A DNA stretch of 64,000 nt from Arthrobacter bambusae (GCF_030812595.1 NZ_JAUSSZ010000006.1:62001-126000); one strand, 5' to 3'. Shown: positions 26,673 through 35,859, counted from the first letter of the stretch. Notes: generated from the letters alone by a model not told the origin. Program-made: numbers and translations.

Positions 26673-26727
26673 CTCCGCCGGAGTCCGGGGGTCCCGCTGG
26701 AGTCCGGCGGTCCCGCTGGGTTTCCGT

Positions 26728-27504
26728 CTACAACGGCGCCTTGGTGCTCGTCACGGGGAGCAGGCTCCGGAACTCGCCGTCGATGAGTTCGGCGTATTCT
26801 GCGTATGCGGCGACGACGGCTTCTTCCACCGCGGGTACGTCCAGCTGCGGCAAGAGGTCGTTGGCCGCGCCGGCGGTGGCGGGGTCCCAATCCAGTCCGA
26901 GGGCTTGATAGCTGGCTGTCAGGACTTCGCGGATGGGCGCCGAGTTCTCAACGACTATCACCGAGCTGAACAGCCATCCTCCGGAGACCACCCGCTGGGC
27001 GGTGCCCACCAACTTGATCTGGTGTGTTGGAAAATCCGGGTCCAGGCCGTGGACGCTGAACTCACCCGGGCAGTATTCGCCGGGGATCTCCCCGACGGCG
27101 GCCTGCACCCCGAGGCGGCGGAGCGCGCCTGCCAAGAGCTCGCCAAAGAAGGAGAATCGGGACTTCGCCCCGGCGATCGCGTCCGTGTGCGGCTCCACAT
27201 GGTCGATCACCAAAGTGCCCCGGTGGTAGGCGGCCGCCCGGCCGCCCGCCTTGCGGATCAACGGTTCGAACCCCAGGTCCTTGCATGCCTCGGACGCAGC
27301 TTGGAATCCCGGCAGCTTGGCATCGCGTTGCCCGAACGCCACGGTGGGGCGGGGTCGGTACAACCGCAGTGTTGGCCCGAGCAGCCCCCGCCGGGCACGA
27401 TTGAGGAGCTCGATCCCGAAGTCCAGGTCATCGGCGACGCCGAGCGATTCTTCCTGGCGCGTCACCGTCAGCGTGCGCTGTGTTCCGGTATGGTCCGCAA
27501 CCAT
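26728..27504 (-). CDS. Biotin/lipoate A/B ligase family protein (LplA-like)
   Basis: The 258-residue protein has the BPL/LPL catalytic fold: LRLYRPRPTVAFGQRDAKLPGF, then RKAGGRAAAYHRGTLVIDHV with the RRxGG-like loop, and HQIKLVGTAQRVVSGGWLFSSVIVV with the conserved lysine. Family members join lipoate or octanoate to protein domains; which one cannot be told. Its start overlaps the stop of the upstream thioesterase-like gene (TGATG), so the two are co-translated and may serve one acyl pathway (inference). Confidence 0.85.
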   Translation of the reverse strand: MVADHTGTQRTLTVTRQEESLGVADDLDFGIELLNRARRGLLGPTLRLYRPRPTVAFGQRDAKLPGFQAASEACKDLGFEPLIRKAGGRAAAYHRGTLVIDHVEPHTDAIAGAKSRFSFFGELLAGALRRLGVQAAVGEIPGEYCPGEFSVHGLDPDFPTHQIKLVGTAQRVVSGGWLFSSVIVVENSAPIREVLTASYQALGLDWDPATAGAANDLLPQLDVPAVEEAVVAAYAEYAELIDGEFRSLLPVTSTKAPL

Positions 27505-28307
27505 CAGCTCTTCCTCAGCGTGAGGATCTGCTCAGCGCGGCCGAAAGGGCCACTGATGTCGTGCAGTACCGTGGACGTCAGGCCGATGCCGTCATTGCCG
27601 AAGGACACCATGTTGTCCAGGCCGAGCCACTCGCCCGCAGGTTCGCGGTACATGTGGATCTGCAGGTCAAGATTGGGAAAAATGTAGCTGTTCTTGCCAG
27701 GCGAAACGCGGGCAGCAATGCCGTTGGCCGTGTCCACGAGTCCAACGAGCCTTGCGAGGTCGAGGCTGTCCGCGGCATCGGTAAGCGGATATGCGGTGCG
27801 GATCCAGACTTTGCCCGAGCCTGCCCGGTGTCCTTCCGCGATTCGCATTTCCAAGGACCGGATGTAGCCGCCGGGCCACACACTGGCGCCGTCCCACGGC
27901 TTGCATTCGTCCGGGGCCGGCATGGCGAGGTCTTCTATGGCGGCGACGGCACTTGTATCACTCGTGGCCATGCGCCAGGCGGTGGCCCGGATCGCCACCC
28001 GTCCTGCCGCCGAGAGTTCCGCCTGAATCAGTTCAATCGTCCTGCCGGGGCGGACCGTGGCTGTGGTGATTTCGAATTCGCCGCCCGGGATCAATCCCAG
28101 GATTTCGTAGCTAAGGCGGGCCATCCGGACGTCGTCGCGGGGCTCATGGCGGAGCAGTGCATCAGCCATGAGGCCCGATGCCGGTGCCATGTGCTGCTCA
28201 TGCGGATTCCACGCGCCCTGGGCGTGGATGGTTGAGCGCAACCGCCCATTCCCGAGTGCTTCATAGTAGAAGTCGCCTTCCGCGAGGTCCGGAAGCTCAA
28301 TACTCAA
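27504..28307 (-). CDS. Acyl-CoA thioesterase-like (double hot-dog) protein
   Basis: About 267 residues are read from TTG 28307, which has GGGCAGG in front; the frame stays open upstream but overlaps the next gene. The protein resembles the TesB-like double hot-dog family: GAWNPHEQHMAPASGLMADALLRHE, then RPGRTIELIQAELSAAGR, a typical phrase of acyl-CoA thioesterase hot-dogs, and in the second half SYIFPNLDLQIHMYREPAGEWLG followed by GIGLTSTVLHD. The latter two are the usual C-terminal hot-dog motifs. Substrate is unknown; coupling to the lipoate-ligase-like gene suggests acyl metabolism. Confidence 0.8.
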   Translation of the reverse strand: MSIELPDLAEGDFYYEALGNGRLRSTIHAQGAWNPHEQHMAPASGLMADALLRHEPRDDVRMARLSYEILGLIPGGEFEITTATVRPGRTIELIQAELSAAGRVAIRATAWRMATSDTSAVAAIEDLAMPAPDECKPWDGASVWPGGYIRSLEMRIAEGHRAGSGKVWIRTAYPLTDAADSLDLARLVGLVDTANGIAARVSPGKNSYIFPNLDLQIHMYREPAGEWLGLDNMVSFGNDGIGLTSTVLHDISGPFGRAEQILTLRKS

Positions 28308-28339
28308 CGCCTGCCCTTTCGCCGGTCCGGTAATGGAAC

Positions 28340-28837
28340 TCAGACCACTGTATCTTCTGGCGCCACAGCCGTCCGACGTCGACGCCAAATGACCAGACAG
28401 ACGGCAAGTACGGCAAGCACGGCAACGGAGGCGGCCAGGAGAACGGCAGCCAAGGGGGAGCCCGCCATGACAGCAAGCCACGCATCTATCGCCGCCAACC
28501 CGATGGTCGCGTAGACGAAGGCCCAGATGCCCGAGCCCACGATTGCCGCAGGGAGATAGCGGCTGAGCGGCATTCTCGCAGCCCCAGCCGCCAGGTTGAC
28601 GGCGGTTTGGAGTCCGATTGTCAGGAAGGTAAGTACGACGGCGTATGGGCCGAAGCGCTGTACCAGGACCTGCGCTTTGCTAACTTTGGGGCGATGCAGG
28701 GCGCGCGCAAAGCGCGTCCGCCCCATTCCCGCGGCTGCGCCGCGGCCGATCCAGTATGTCGCGTTGACGCGGACCATCACTACAGCGAAGAGCGCGATAA
28801 GAGCCACCTCAAAGGGCAGGTCCAGAATCTGATCCAC
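28340..28837 (-). CDS. VTT/DedA-family membrane protein
   Basis: The 165-residue protein has about four membrane helices. RFGPYAVVLTFLTIGLQTAVNLAAGAARMPLSRYLPAAIVGSG is the VTT (SNARE-associated) core seen in DedA/TVP38 proteins, which act in lipid scrambling or envelope homeostasis. It is shorter than most DedA proteins (about 200). Confidence 0.82.
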   Translation of the reverse strand: MDQILDLPFEVALIALFAVVMVRVNATYWIGRGAAAGMGRTRFARALHRPKVSKAQVLVQRFGPYAVVLTFLTIGLQTAVNLAAGAARMPLSRYLPAAIVGSGIWAFVYATIGLAAIDAWLAVMAGSPLAAVLLAASVAVLAVLAVCLVIWRRRRTAVAPEDTVV

Positions 28838-28877
28838 GCGCGCCTCCCCGGTCTCCCTCGCCGCTAAGTTTTACCTT

Positions 28878-28925
28878 AGCTCAACGTGAAAGACGGCCGG
28901 CAGCTCAACGTGAAAGACGGCCAGC
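28878..28925. repeat. 24-bp tandem duplication between the DUF1918 and VTT genes
   Basis: Two adjacent 24-bp copies (28878-28901 and 28902-28925) begin AGCTCAACGTGAAAGACGGC and differ at one position near the end. The second copy also completes a GACGGC-CA-GCCGTC palindrome. Confidence 0.85.
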
Positions 28926-28933
28926 CGTCGCGG

Positions 28934-29128
28934 CTACGGCCTGCCGCCTGCGTGATCGATCGTGAAATCACCACCCGGGTACAGGATGGTCTCGTGGCCA
29001 TCGTCAAATCGCACGAAATACGGCGGCGCACCATTTGCACCGCGGACTTCGATGATCTCGCCGTGCCGGTCGGATGCCCCCACCGTTCTGCCGTGAATGA
29101 TGATCCGATCTCCCTGGGCTGCTTCCAC
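28934..29128 (-). CDS. DUF1918 domain protein
   Basis: The product has about 64 residues. GDRIIIHGRTVGASDRHGEIIEVRG and PPYFVRFDDGHETILYPG are the DUF1918 signature, a small SH3-like domain common in actinobacteria and of unknown role. GTG 29128 has GGAGG at ideal distance; a GTG three codons further upstream overlaps that site and is less likely. Confidence 0.88.
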   Translation of the reverse strand: MEAAQGDRIIIHGRTVGASDRHGEIIEVRGANGAPPYFVRFDDGHETILYPGGDFTIDHAGGRP

Positions 29129-29300
29129 AGGAATCACCTCCCAGCTTTCAGATTACGAGTGTTGGGCCGTCGTGGGAACAGGCTGTACGCACCCGATTGG
29201 CTGCCGCAGGAGGGCGTTGGTCACCCCTCACCGCTCGAACCTTGGAGCAGGCTGTGAATTCAGATTTGGGTGGTTTTTGTGTTCAACCTGTGCGACTGAA

Positions 29301-29323
29301 GGCGTACCCTACATTCATACGCC
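29301..29323. promoter_or_regulatory. Inverted repeat upstream of the deacetylase gene
   Basis: GGCGTA (29301-29306) and TACGCC (29318-29323) are perfect 6-bp arms 11 nt apart, 31 bp before the ATG. It may be an operator or the base of a leader hairpin. Confidence 0.3.
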
Positions 29324-29353
29324 GCCTGGGGGCCCTCGTCTCGTGGAGGAGCC

Positions 29354-30826
29354 ATGCGCAGACCGGATCAGCGTTTCAGGAAGCAAGGCCCACGGGTCGC
29401 CGGATTTCCTCGGATAAAAAACCCGAACAAGCACAAGCGGATCGGTGCCGTCCTGGGTGCCCTGCTGCTCACCGCGGGCGCCCTTAGCGGAGTCGCCGTT
29501 CCGGCACATGCAGCAGCAACCACCATCGTGAGTCTGACCTTCGACGACGGCAACGACAACCAGCTCGCCGCCGAACAGGTCTTGAAAGCCCATGGGCTCG
29601 TGGGAACCTTCTTCATCACCACCAGCTGGATCGGCACCCCGGGCTACCTGACCCAGGCCAATCTGCACTCCATCGCTGGTGACGGCAACGAGATCGGGGG
29701 CCACACTGTTACACACCCGGATCTGACCACGCTGACCACCGCAGCTGCCAGCGCCGAAATCTGCAACGGCAAGTCGACGCTCGAAAGCTGGGGATTCCAA
29801 GTCAGCAACTTCGCCTATCCATTTGCCGCGGAAAACGCGTCCGTTCAGACGGATGTGAAGAACTGTGGATTCGCCAGCGCACGCGGACTGGGCGATATCC
29901 GTTCCCCGGCAAGCTGCGCAAGCTGCCCGTTCGCAGAGACCCTCCCTCCGGCAAACCCCCTGGTCACCAAGGCTCCGGATGAAGTGGACAGCACATGGAC
30001 CCTGCAGAATCTGGAGGACCTGGTCACCAACGCCGAGTCGACGGGCGGTTGGTTGGAGTTGACTTTCCACCACATCGCGGTCGGAACCGATCCCACCCTG
30101 ACCATTAGCCCAACGCTCTTCGATACGTTCGTCACCTGGCTGGCCGCACGGACGGGCAACGGGACAACCTCCGTCCGGACCGTCGCCCAGGCCTTGGGGC
30201 AGTCGACCACGCCGCCACCCCCGCCGCCACCACCGGCGTCGAGCCCTTTTAGCGACGTCCCCAGCAATTACCCGTACTTTACCGAGATCAACTGGCTCGC
30301 AACGCAGGGGATCTCCACCGGCTGGGACGAAGGAAACGGCATCAAGACCTACCGCCCGCTGCAACCCGTGAACCGTGACGCCATGGCGGCCTTCCTGTAC
30401 CGCCTGGCAGGCAGCCCGCCGTATACAGCCCCGGCAGTTTCTCCCTTCGCCGACCTGACACCACAAACTGCGTTCTACAAGGAGATCAACTGGCTCGCAA
30501 CGCAGGGCATCTCCACCGGCTGGGACGAAGGAAACGGCATCAAGACCTACCGCCCGCTGCAACCCGTGAACCGTGATGCCATGGCGGCCTTCATGTACCG
30601 CATGGCAGGCAGCCCGGCCTACGCGGCTCCGGCGGCTTCCCCGTTCACCGATGTGACGCCACAGACTCCGTTCTACAAGGAGATCAACTGGCTGGCCTTC
30701 ACCAGAATCTCAACCGGGTGGACTGAAGCGAACAAGACCGTGACCTTTCGGCCTGTAACTGCCGTTGCCCGGGATGCAATGGCGGCCTTCATGTACCGCT
30801 ACAACACGCTTTTTCCTAAAAACTAA
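29354..30826 (+). CDS. Secreted polysaccharide deacetylase with three SLH domains
   Basis: The 490-residue protein has a signal peptide (basic start; hydrophobic stretch about 29-50, ending AHAA), a NodB deacetylase domain (TFDDGNDN with the catalytic/metal aspartates; HTVTHPDL with the metal histidines; NFAYPFA), then an eight-proline linker (about 290-300) and three SLH-type repeats of about 62 residues (INWLATQGISTGWDEG; RDAMAAFLYR). It probably de-N-acetylates a cell-wall or capsule polysaccharide while held to the wall by its SLH part. GGAGGAG precedes the ATG. The first two SLH repeats are nearly identical in DNA. The stop overlaps the convergent gene by 4 bp. Confidence 0.9.
   Translation: MRRPDQRFRKQGPRVAGFPRIKNPNKHKRIGAVLGALLLTAGALSGVAVPAHAAATTIVSLTFDDGNDNQLAAEQVLKAHGLVGTFFITTSWIGTPGYLTQANLHSIAGDGNEIGGHTVTHPDLTTLTTAAASAEICNGKSTLESWGFQVSNFAYPFAAENASVQTDVKNCGFASARGLGDIRSPASCASCPFAETLPPANPLVTKAPDEVDSTWTLQNLEDLVTNAESTGGWLELTFHHIAVGTDPTLTISPTLFDTFVTWLAARTGNGTTSVRTVAQALGQSTTPPPPPPPPASSPFSDVPSNYPYFTEINWLATQGISTGWDEGNGIKTYRPLQPVNRDAMAAFLYRLAGSPPYTAPAVSPFADLTPQTAFYKEINWLATQGISTGWDEGNGIKTYRPLQPVNRDAMAAFMYRMAGSPAYAAPAASPFTDVTPQTPFYKEINWLAFTRISTGWTEANKTVTFRPVTAVARDAMAAFMYRYNTLFPKN
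30284..30616. repeat. Near-identical 135-bp direct repeats (SLH 1 and 2)
   Basis: 30284-30418 and 30482-30616 match in register over 135 bp with only a handful of differences, although silent positions are free to vary. The third SLH repeat is clearly divergent. This suggests recent duplication or gene conversion. Confidence 0.85.
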
Positions 30827-31494
30827 ACTCCGTCTTCCCGGGAGCTAAGCGCGGGGAACTGCAGTTCGGGCCGATGCTTGGCCACCTCTTTCAGGATGGT
30901 GGAAACTGCATCCCGGACCACCTCGGCGTCTCCACCATCTTCGCGAGGTGCGTCGAGCGCCGCCGTGGCGTGGCGTACAAATGCGCCCCAATCGCCGCTT
31001 CCGGCACGGAGTGCCCTCAGTGGCGACATCAGGGCGGCGCGGCGCAGCCACTCGTCAGGTTCCTGCGCCCATCGATCCAGCACGCCGTCAGCACGCGCCC
31101 TGGGCTGCCCATCCAGCCGGGCGATCAACGGTCCAACAACGTCCACCGCAAGCGGATCGACTAGTTCGCGCCGCCCTCCATCGCGGACAAAACCCTCGAG
31201 GCGCGTCAAATCGGTATTGGTCAGCAGATCGACGTTCGACTGCAACAACACAATTGCCGCGAGCCGGCGTTCGAAAACGGGAACCGCCCACAATTCCGAG
31301 CTCAAGGCAGTGACCTCGTCGTGCGCGAGCCCCGAGTGGCGGCGGAGGGCGTCGCGGACAGTGCCGCGGACGGCACCGACTGAGGAGCCGTAATAACGGA
31401 GACCGCCTCCTAGCCGGGCCTGCGTATCTTCTGCGCGGATCCATGAGCTCTCCCGGCGTAAAGCCTCATCGATAAACCGGGCGGCGTCACTCAT
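30823..31494 (-). CDS. HEAT-repeat DNA alkylation repair (AlkD-like) protein
   Basis: The 223-residue all-helical protein has AlkD-type phrases: GGLRYYGSSVGAVRGTVRDALRR, WAVPVFERRLAAIVLL, and WAQEPDEWLRRAALMSPLRALR. AlkD proteins remove N3- and N7-alkylated purines. ATG 31494 is preferred; a TTG six codons upstream is possible. It is convergent with the deacetylase gene and overlaps it by 4 bp. Confidence 0.8.
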   Translation of the reverse strand: MSDAARFIDEALRRESSWIRAEDTQARLGGGLRYYGSSVGAVRGTVRDALRRHSGLAHDEVTALSSELWAVPVFERRLAAIVLLQSNVDLLTNTDLTRLEGFVRDGGRRELVDPLAVDVVGPLIARLDGQPRARADGVLDRWAQEPDEWLRRAALMSPLRALRAGSGDWGAFVRHATAALDAPREDGGDAEVVRDAVSTILKEVAKHRPELQFPALSSREDGV

Positions 31495-31612
31495 GTGAAC
31501 ATTCTTCCGCAACAGGTGCGCTCAGACGTACTCGCCAAACCCAAGGCAGCATGTCCTGCCCGGGGCACGCAAACGATGGGGAAAACAGCCGTGCAGTGAG
31601 ACACTCGGTTTC

Positions 31613-32509
31613 ATGCGCGAATTCGTGGTTCTCGGCACCGCTTCGCAGGTTCCCACCAGGACCCGGAACCACAACGGGTATGTGCTCCGCTGGGATGGGC
31701 AGGGCCTGCTCTTCGACCCTGGAGAAGGCACACAGCGTCAAATGATCCAGGCGGGTGTCTCGGCCAGCCAAATCACGCGCATCTGCATCACCCATGCCCA
31801 CGGCGACCACTGCTTTGGGCTTCCAGGGGTGCTTTCCCGGATGGCACTGGATCGCGTTCCGCATCCGGTCCATCTGCACTATCCCGCGTCCGGCGAGGAG
31901 ATGATCCGCGCGCTCGTCGCGGTGGCCTCCCCCGGCGTCGACCTCCGGCTGCATCCGCATGGGGCCGCGGGAGCCGTCGCTTCGGGCTTGGAGGTGCGCC
32001 CGCTGTTGCATCGGATCGAGACGTACGGCTACAGGGTTGCAGAACCTGACGGCCGCAGTCTCCTTCCGGAGCGGTTGGCGGCGGCCGGAATTACCGGGCG
32101 GGACATCAGCCTCCTCCAGCAGGACGGGAGCGTGGGCGGCGTGCGCCTGGACGATGTGAGCGTGCCGAGGCCCGGTCAAAGCTTTGCCTTCGTGATGGAT
32201 ACGGCGCCATGCGCCGGTGCGGAAGAACTCGCCGAGGGCGTCGATCTTCTCGTGGCGGAGTCCACATTCAGCGACGACGACGGCGAGCTCGCCGCCCAGT
32301 ACCGCCATCTGACGGCGGGGCAAGCGGGCACATTGGCTGCCACCGCCCGCGCGGGCATGCTCATTCTCACCCATTTCTCATCACGCTACACCGACGTCGG
32401 GCTGCTCGCGCAGCAGGCCGGGGCGCGGTCCGGAGGGATCCCGGTGGTCGCGGCGAACGACTTGGACCGGATTCCCTTTCCGAAACGGCAGCGGTGGTCC
32501 AGCCGGTAA
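31613..32509 (+). CDS. rnz: Ribonuclease Z-like metallo-beta-lactamase protein
   Basis: The 298-residue protein starts REFVVLGTASQVPTRTRNHNGYVL, as in RNase Z, and carries ITHAHGDHCFGLPG with zinc ligands His61, His63, Asp65 and His66, then FVMDTAPC and ILTHFSSRY near the end. RNase Z trims tRNA 3' ends. The exosite arm is short, so activity on tRNA is likely but not proved. Confidence 0.88.
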   Translation: MREFVVLGTASQVPTRTRNHNGYVLRWDGQGLLFDPGEGTQRQMIQAGVSASQITRICITHAHGDHCFGLPGVLSRMALDRVPHPVHLHYPASGEEMIRALVAVASPGVDLRLHPHGAAGAVASGLEVRPLLHRIETYGYRVAEPDGRSLLPERLAAAGITGRDISLLQQDGSVGGVRLDDVSVPRPGQSFAFVMDTAPCAGAEELAEGVDLLVAESTFSDDDGELAAQYRHLTAGQAGTLAATARAGMLILTHFSSRYTDVGLLAQQAGARSGGIPVVAANDLDRIPFPKRQRWSSR

Positions 32510-32565
32510 GGGCGATGCTGTCCAAGGCCGGTGGTGAGTAAGCCACCCGGAGTTTGCCGGCCGTA

Positions 32566-32588
32566 AAACGAGTACACTCCACTCGTTT
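32566..32588. promoter_or_regulatory. Perfect inverted repeat, possible operator
   Basis: AAACGAGT (32566-32573) and ACTCGTTT (32581-32588) are 7 nt apart. The arms are AT-rich relative to the surroundings, as is usual for operators. Confidence 0.35.
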
Positions 32589-32734
32589 CGGATCGCGGGA
32601 AAAGACTGTTGAATATATGTAGGAACACATTCGGCACCTCGACAGCTACCGGCCCTGACGGGACCGGAAAAGACGGGGCCGACGGCGGGAGGGCCCCTGG
32701 AGCCCGGGGCTCGGGGCTCTCTACCCCAGACGCC

Positions 32735-32787
32735 GCCGGCCCCCCGTTTTGGGCGTTGCCGGCCCCTCGTTTTGGACGTTGCCGGCC
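32735..32787. repeat. 23-bp tandem repeat, 2.3 copies
   Basis: Units at 32735-32757 and 32758-32780 both read GCCGGCCCC(C/T)CGTTTTGG(G/A)CGTT, differing at two positions; a partial third copy (GCCGGCC) follows. Confidence 0.85.
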
Positions 32788-32956
32788 TGGCATCCGGAAA
32801 TTCGTGCCAAGCGCCGTCCCGTGGGAAGGTCAGGGCTAGCCGTAATCCCTTTTCCGGGCAGGCATTTCCTCGGGATCAGTCCGTGTCCGGCATTACTGTC
32901 AGTGGCCGTCGATAGATTCGCGGTGAAATGACCGCCGAGAAAGGATCCGCCCCCGG

Positions 32957-34033
32957 ATGTCCGTACCAGCTTCGTTTGAATCAGCGCCACCGAAGTCCGT
33001 CATGCCAGATTGGTATCCGGAGCTGCTGGCCTCGGTATCACATCAGATCCATTCCGGCAGGTCCAGGGCGGTCTCCGCCGCAAACCGGGAGATGCTTCTT
33101 TCCTACTGGGCCATCGGCAAGCAACTGGCACAGCGGGAATCCGAGAAGGGATGGGGAAGCAAAGTAGTCACACGGCTCTCAGCAGACGTCCGCTCAGCCT
33201 TCCCGGAGGCGAAAGGCTTCTCGCCACGAAACCTCCGTTATATGAAGTCCTTTGCGGAGGCTTGGCCGGACTTCCCAATGTTGCAACAGTCTGTTGCAAC
33301 ATTGCCCTGGGGCCACAATGTCATCTTGCTCGACAAGCTGGCGGACCCAGCTGACAGGGCTTGGTACGCCGACCAGGCCCTGGCCGAGGGGTGGTCGCGC
33401 AATGTTCTGGCACTTCAGATCGAAAGCAGGCTTCACGAGCGCTCCGGCAAGGCAATCACCAACTTCAAGGCGACTATGCCGCCGTCGGACTCTGATCTTG
33501 CGCAACAAGCGTTCAAGGACCCCTATGTCTTCGATTTCGTCGCGATGGCGGGCAAGCGGGACGAGCGCGACCTTGAAAGCCAGTTGATCCGGCACGTTGA
33601 AAAGTTCCTCTTGGAACTAGGCCAGGGCTTTGCGTTCGTGGGTCGGCAGGTGAGGCTCACGATCAGCAGCGACGAGTTCTTCACGGATCTGCTGTTCTAC
33701 AACTTCAAACTGCGCTGCTTCGTGGTGATTGAACTGAAGGCCACCGCCTTCAAACCGGAATACCTTGGGCAAATCAACATGTACATGTCTGCCGTGGACG
33801 ATCTGCTCGCGCACGCCGACGATCAGCCAACCATCGGGCTCTTGCTGTGCAAGACCAAAAACAACGTGGTGGCCGAATACGCCCTGCGCGGGTTCAACAA
33901 GCCGGTTGGCATCGCGGAATGGGAAGCCGAGATCGCGGGATCCCTGCCCGAAATCGCTTCGACATTGCCCAGCATCAGCCAGCTGGAGGCTGAGCTTTCG
34001 CAAGGCGTCAACAACCAGCGGGGATTGGTGTGA
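32957..34033 (+). CDS. YhcG-type PDDEXK nuclease (DUF1016)
   Basis: The 358-residue protein has a helical DUF1016 N-domain (SYWAIGKQLAQRESEKGWGSKVVTRLSADVR; FSPRNLRYMKSFAEAWP) and a C-terminal PDDEXK nuclease domain, with DEFFTDLLFYNFKLRCFVVIELKATAFKPEYLGQINMY supplying the D...ExK residues. Such proteins often travel with restriction-modification genes or in genomic islands. Here no methylase or specificity gene is adjacent. The likely activity is DNA cleavage or branched-DNA processing; this is inference from the fold. Confidence 0.88.
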   Translation: MSVPASFESAPPKSVMPDWYPELLASVSHQIHSGRSRAVSAANREMLLSYWAIGKQLAQRESEKGWGSKVVTRLSADVRSAFPEAKGFSPRNLRYMKSFAEAWPDFPMLQQSVATLPWGHNVILLDKLADPADRAWYADQALAEGWSRNVLALQIESRLHERSGKAITNFKATMPPSDSDLAQQAFKDPYVFDFVAMAGKRDERDLESQLIRHVEKFLLELGQGFAFVGRQVRLTISSDEFFTDLLFYNFKLRCFVVIELKATAFKPEYLGQINMYMSAVDDLLAHADDQPTIGLLLCKTKNNVVAEYALRGFNKPVGIAEWEAEIAGSLPEIASTLPSISQLEAELSQGVNNQRGLV

Positions 34034-34086
34034 GGCAGCCCCGGCGTCTGCGCTAAATTGTCGGTGCCTCGTGTGATGCTTTGGGT

Positions 34087-35859
34087 ATGGGGAGTAGGAC
34101 CGGTTCGAGCGCAGACAACAGCGCGGGCGCGGCCAGCGGCGCGGCCTTGGATGCCATTGCCGCGTCCGTTGCCGTGCTTGCTGCCTGCATTGGCACGGGC
34201 GCGGACGGCTCCGAGTCGCCGGGCCCCACTCCCCCGGCAGACGCCGAGCCGCATGACGGCTCCGATCCGCTGCGTGACCCTGCCCTGTTGCACGGCTCCG
34301 ATCCGCTGCGCCGGCTGGCGGATGCTTGTCTGGACGGCCTGGCGGAAGTAGTCCGGCTGGAAGCCCGGACCGCCGCCCTGAAAACGAAGCTGGCCGCGGA
34401 CTATGTGCGGGCTGCCAGGTCCCTGGTGTCTCCGGTGGCCTCACCTCACGAGCGCACCGCCCAGGAGCTTGCACTGGTTGCCGAGGTCGCCTGCGTCCTG
34501 ACCGTCAGTGAACGCACCGCCGGGGCCTTCCTGTCCGCATCCCGGGCACTGACCACGGCTCTGCCTCTGACCCTGGCCGCCCTTCAGTCCGGGGCGATCT
34601 CGTGGCAACACGCACGGATCATGGTCGAGGAAACCGAGGACCTGGAACCTGCCGGAGCCGAAGCGATGGAAGCACACTTCCTGGACCCCGAAGCACCGAC
34701 CCCTGCCCGGGGCTGCCCCGCCGGGGAGCTCGTCCCGGCCCGGTTCCGCGCCAAGGCACGCACCTGGCGGGAACGCCACCACCCGGTCGGCATCGAAGAA
34801 CGCCACGCGAAAAAAGTCGGGGACCGGCGGGTCGAATACCTCCCGGACCGGGACGGCATGGCGTGGCTCTCGGCGCACCTGCCTGCAGCGACCGCGGCGG
34901 GAATCTGGGAACGGACCACCGCGGCTGCCCGCGCCCTCCAAGGCCCTCACGAGACCCGGACCCTCGCCCAGCTCCGCGCCGACATCACCGCCACCTGGCT
35001 CCTTACCAACCAGGCCACCGGCACTAACACCACCGGAACACCCGGCGGCGGCTCGGGAGTGGGCGGAAGGCCCGACGGGGGCGCCGGACCAGGGCGGGCT
35101 TGTCCGGTCCCGTCCCCGAGGGCGCAGGTCCTGGTCACCGTACCCGTCCTGGCGCTGCTGGGCGCCACGGACGAACCGGCCATGCTTGACGGCTATGGGC
35201 CTATCCCGCCCTCGATCGCCCGCCGCCTGATTGCCGACGGCGCGGACTCCTTCCACCGCGTCCTGACCGACCCCCGTGACGGCGCCCCGTTGGAAATCGG
35301 ACGCACCAGTTACCGCCTCACGAAGGCCCAGCGTCAATGGCTCCGGCTTCGCGACGGCAAATGCCCCTTCCCCGGCTGCAACAACCACTCCTTGGACAAT
35401 GAAGCAGACCATCTCTTGGCGTGGGCCGACGGAGGCACCACCGGGATCTCCAACCTGGGCCAGCCCTGCCCCAAACACCACCGCCTCAAACACCGGACCG
35501 GATGGACGCCCACCGCGGCCAGCAAGGACCACCCGCCCGGGTGGACATCACCGTCCCGGCGGCTCTACTCCAGCGAGCACCAGGACTGGGAACCACCCCA
35601 CTGGCCACCCGACACCCCAATCACGGACACGGACATGGAGAGAGACGGGGACACGCACCGAGGCACGAGCATCGGACCGGACCGAGCTACCGCACATCAG
35701 GAACACGAACTCCCGGTGGATCCGTTCCCCGACTGGCACCTGTTCACCGCCGCACACCCTTGGCCCGACGCCGACGACGCCGACCCCGCTAACGATCCGC
35801 CATGGCCAGCGCCCCTGAACGACCCCTTCCCGGAATGCGCCGCGTTCCACGACCCCTGA
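34087..35859 (+). CDS. DUF222 / HNH endonuclease domain protein (13E12-type)
   Basis: The roughly 590-residue protein has an Ala-rich N-terminus, a long DUF222 helical domain (about 60-370) and a C-terminal HNH motif: CPFPGCNNHSLDNEADHLLAWADGGTT followed by PCPKHHRLKH. The acidic, proline-rich last 90 residues carry no motif. The family is multicopy in actinobacteria, spreads like a selfish element and has no settled function. ATG 34087 has no clear ribosome-binding site; TTG 34081 is in frame. Confidence 0.88.
   Translation: MGSRTGSSADNSAGAASGAALDAIAASVAVLAACIGTGADGSESPGPTPPADAEPHDGSDPLRDPALLHGSDPLRRLADACLDGLAEVVRLEARTAALKTKLAADYVRAARSLVSPVASPHERTAQELALVAEVACVLTVSERTAGAFLSASRALTTALPLTLAALQSGAISWQHARIMVEETEDLEPAGAEAMEAHFLDPEAPTPARGCPAGELVPARFRAKARTWRERHHPVGIEERHAKKVGDRRVEYLPDRDGMAWLSAHLPAATAAGIWERTTAAARALQGPHETRTLAQLRADITATWLLTNQATGTNTTGTPGGGSGVGGRPDGGAGPGRACPVPSPRAQVLVTVPVLALLGATDEPAMLDGYGPIPPSIARRLIADGADSFHRVLTDPRDGAPLEIGRTSYRLTKAQRQWLRLRDGKCPFPGCNNHSLDNEADHLLAWADGGTTGISNLGQPCPKHHRLKHRTGWTPTAASKDHPPGWTSPSRRLYSSEHQDWEPPHWPPDTPITDTDMERDGDTHRGTSIGPDRATAHQEHELPVDPFPDWHLFTAAHPWPDADDADPANDPPWPAPLNDPFPECAAFHDP

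Larger units (their letters stand above)
32510..32956. other. Intergenic stretch with repeats, no gene seen
   Basis: Between rnz and the YhcG-type gene I see no convincing coding frame. It holds an 8-bp inverted repeat (32566-32588) and a 23-bp tandem repeat (32735-32787). Confidence 0.6.
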
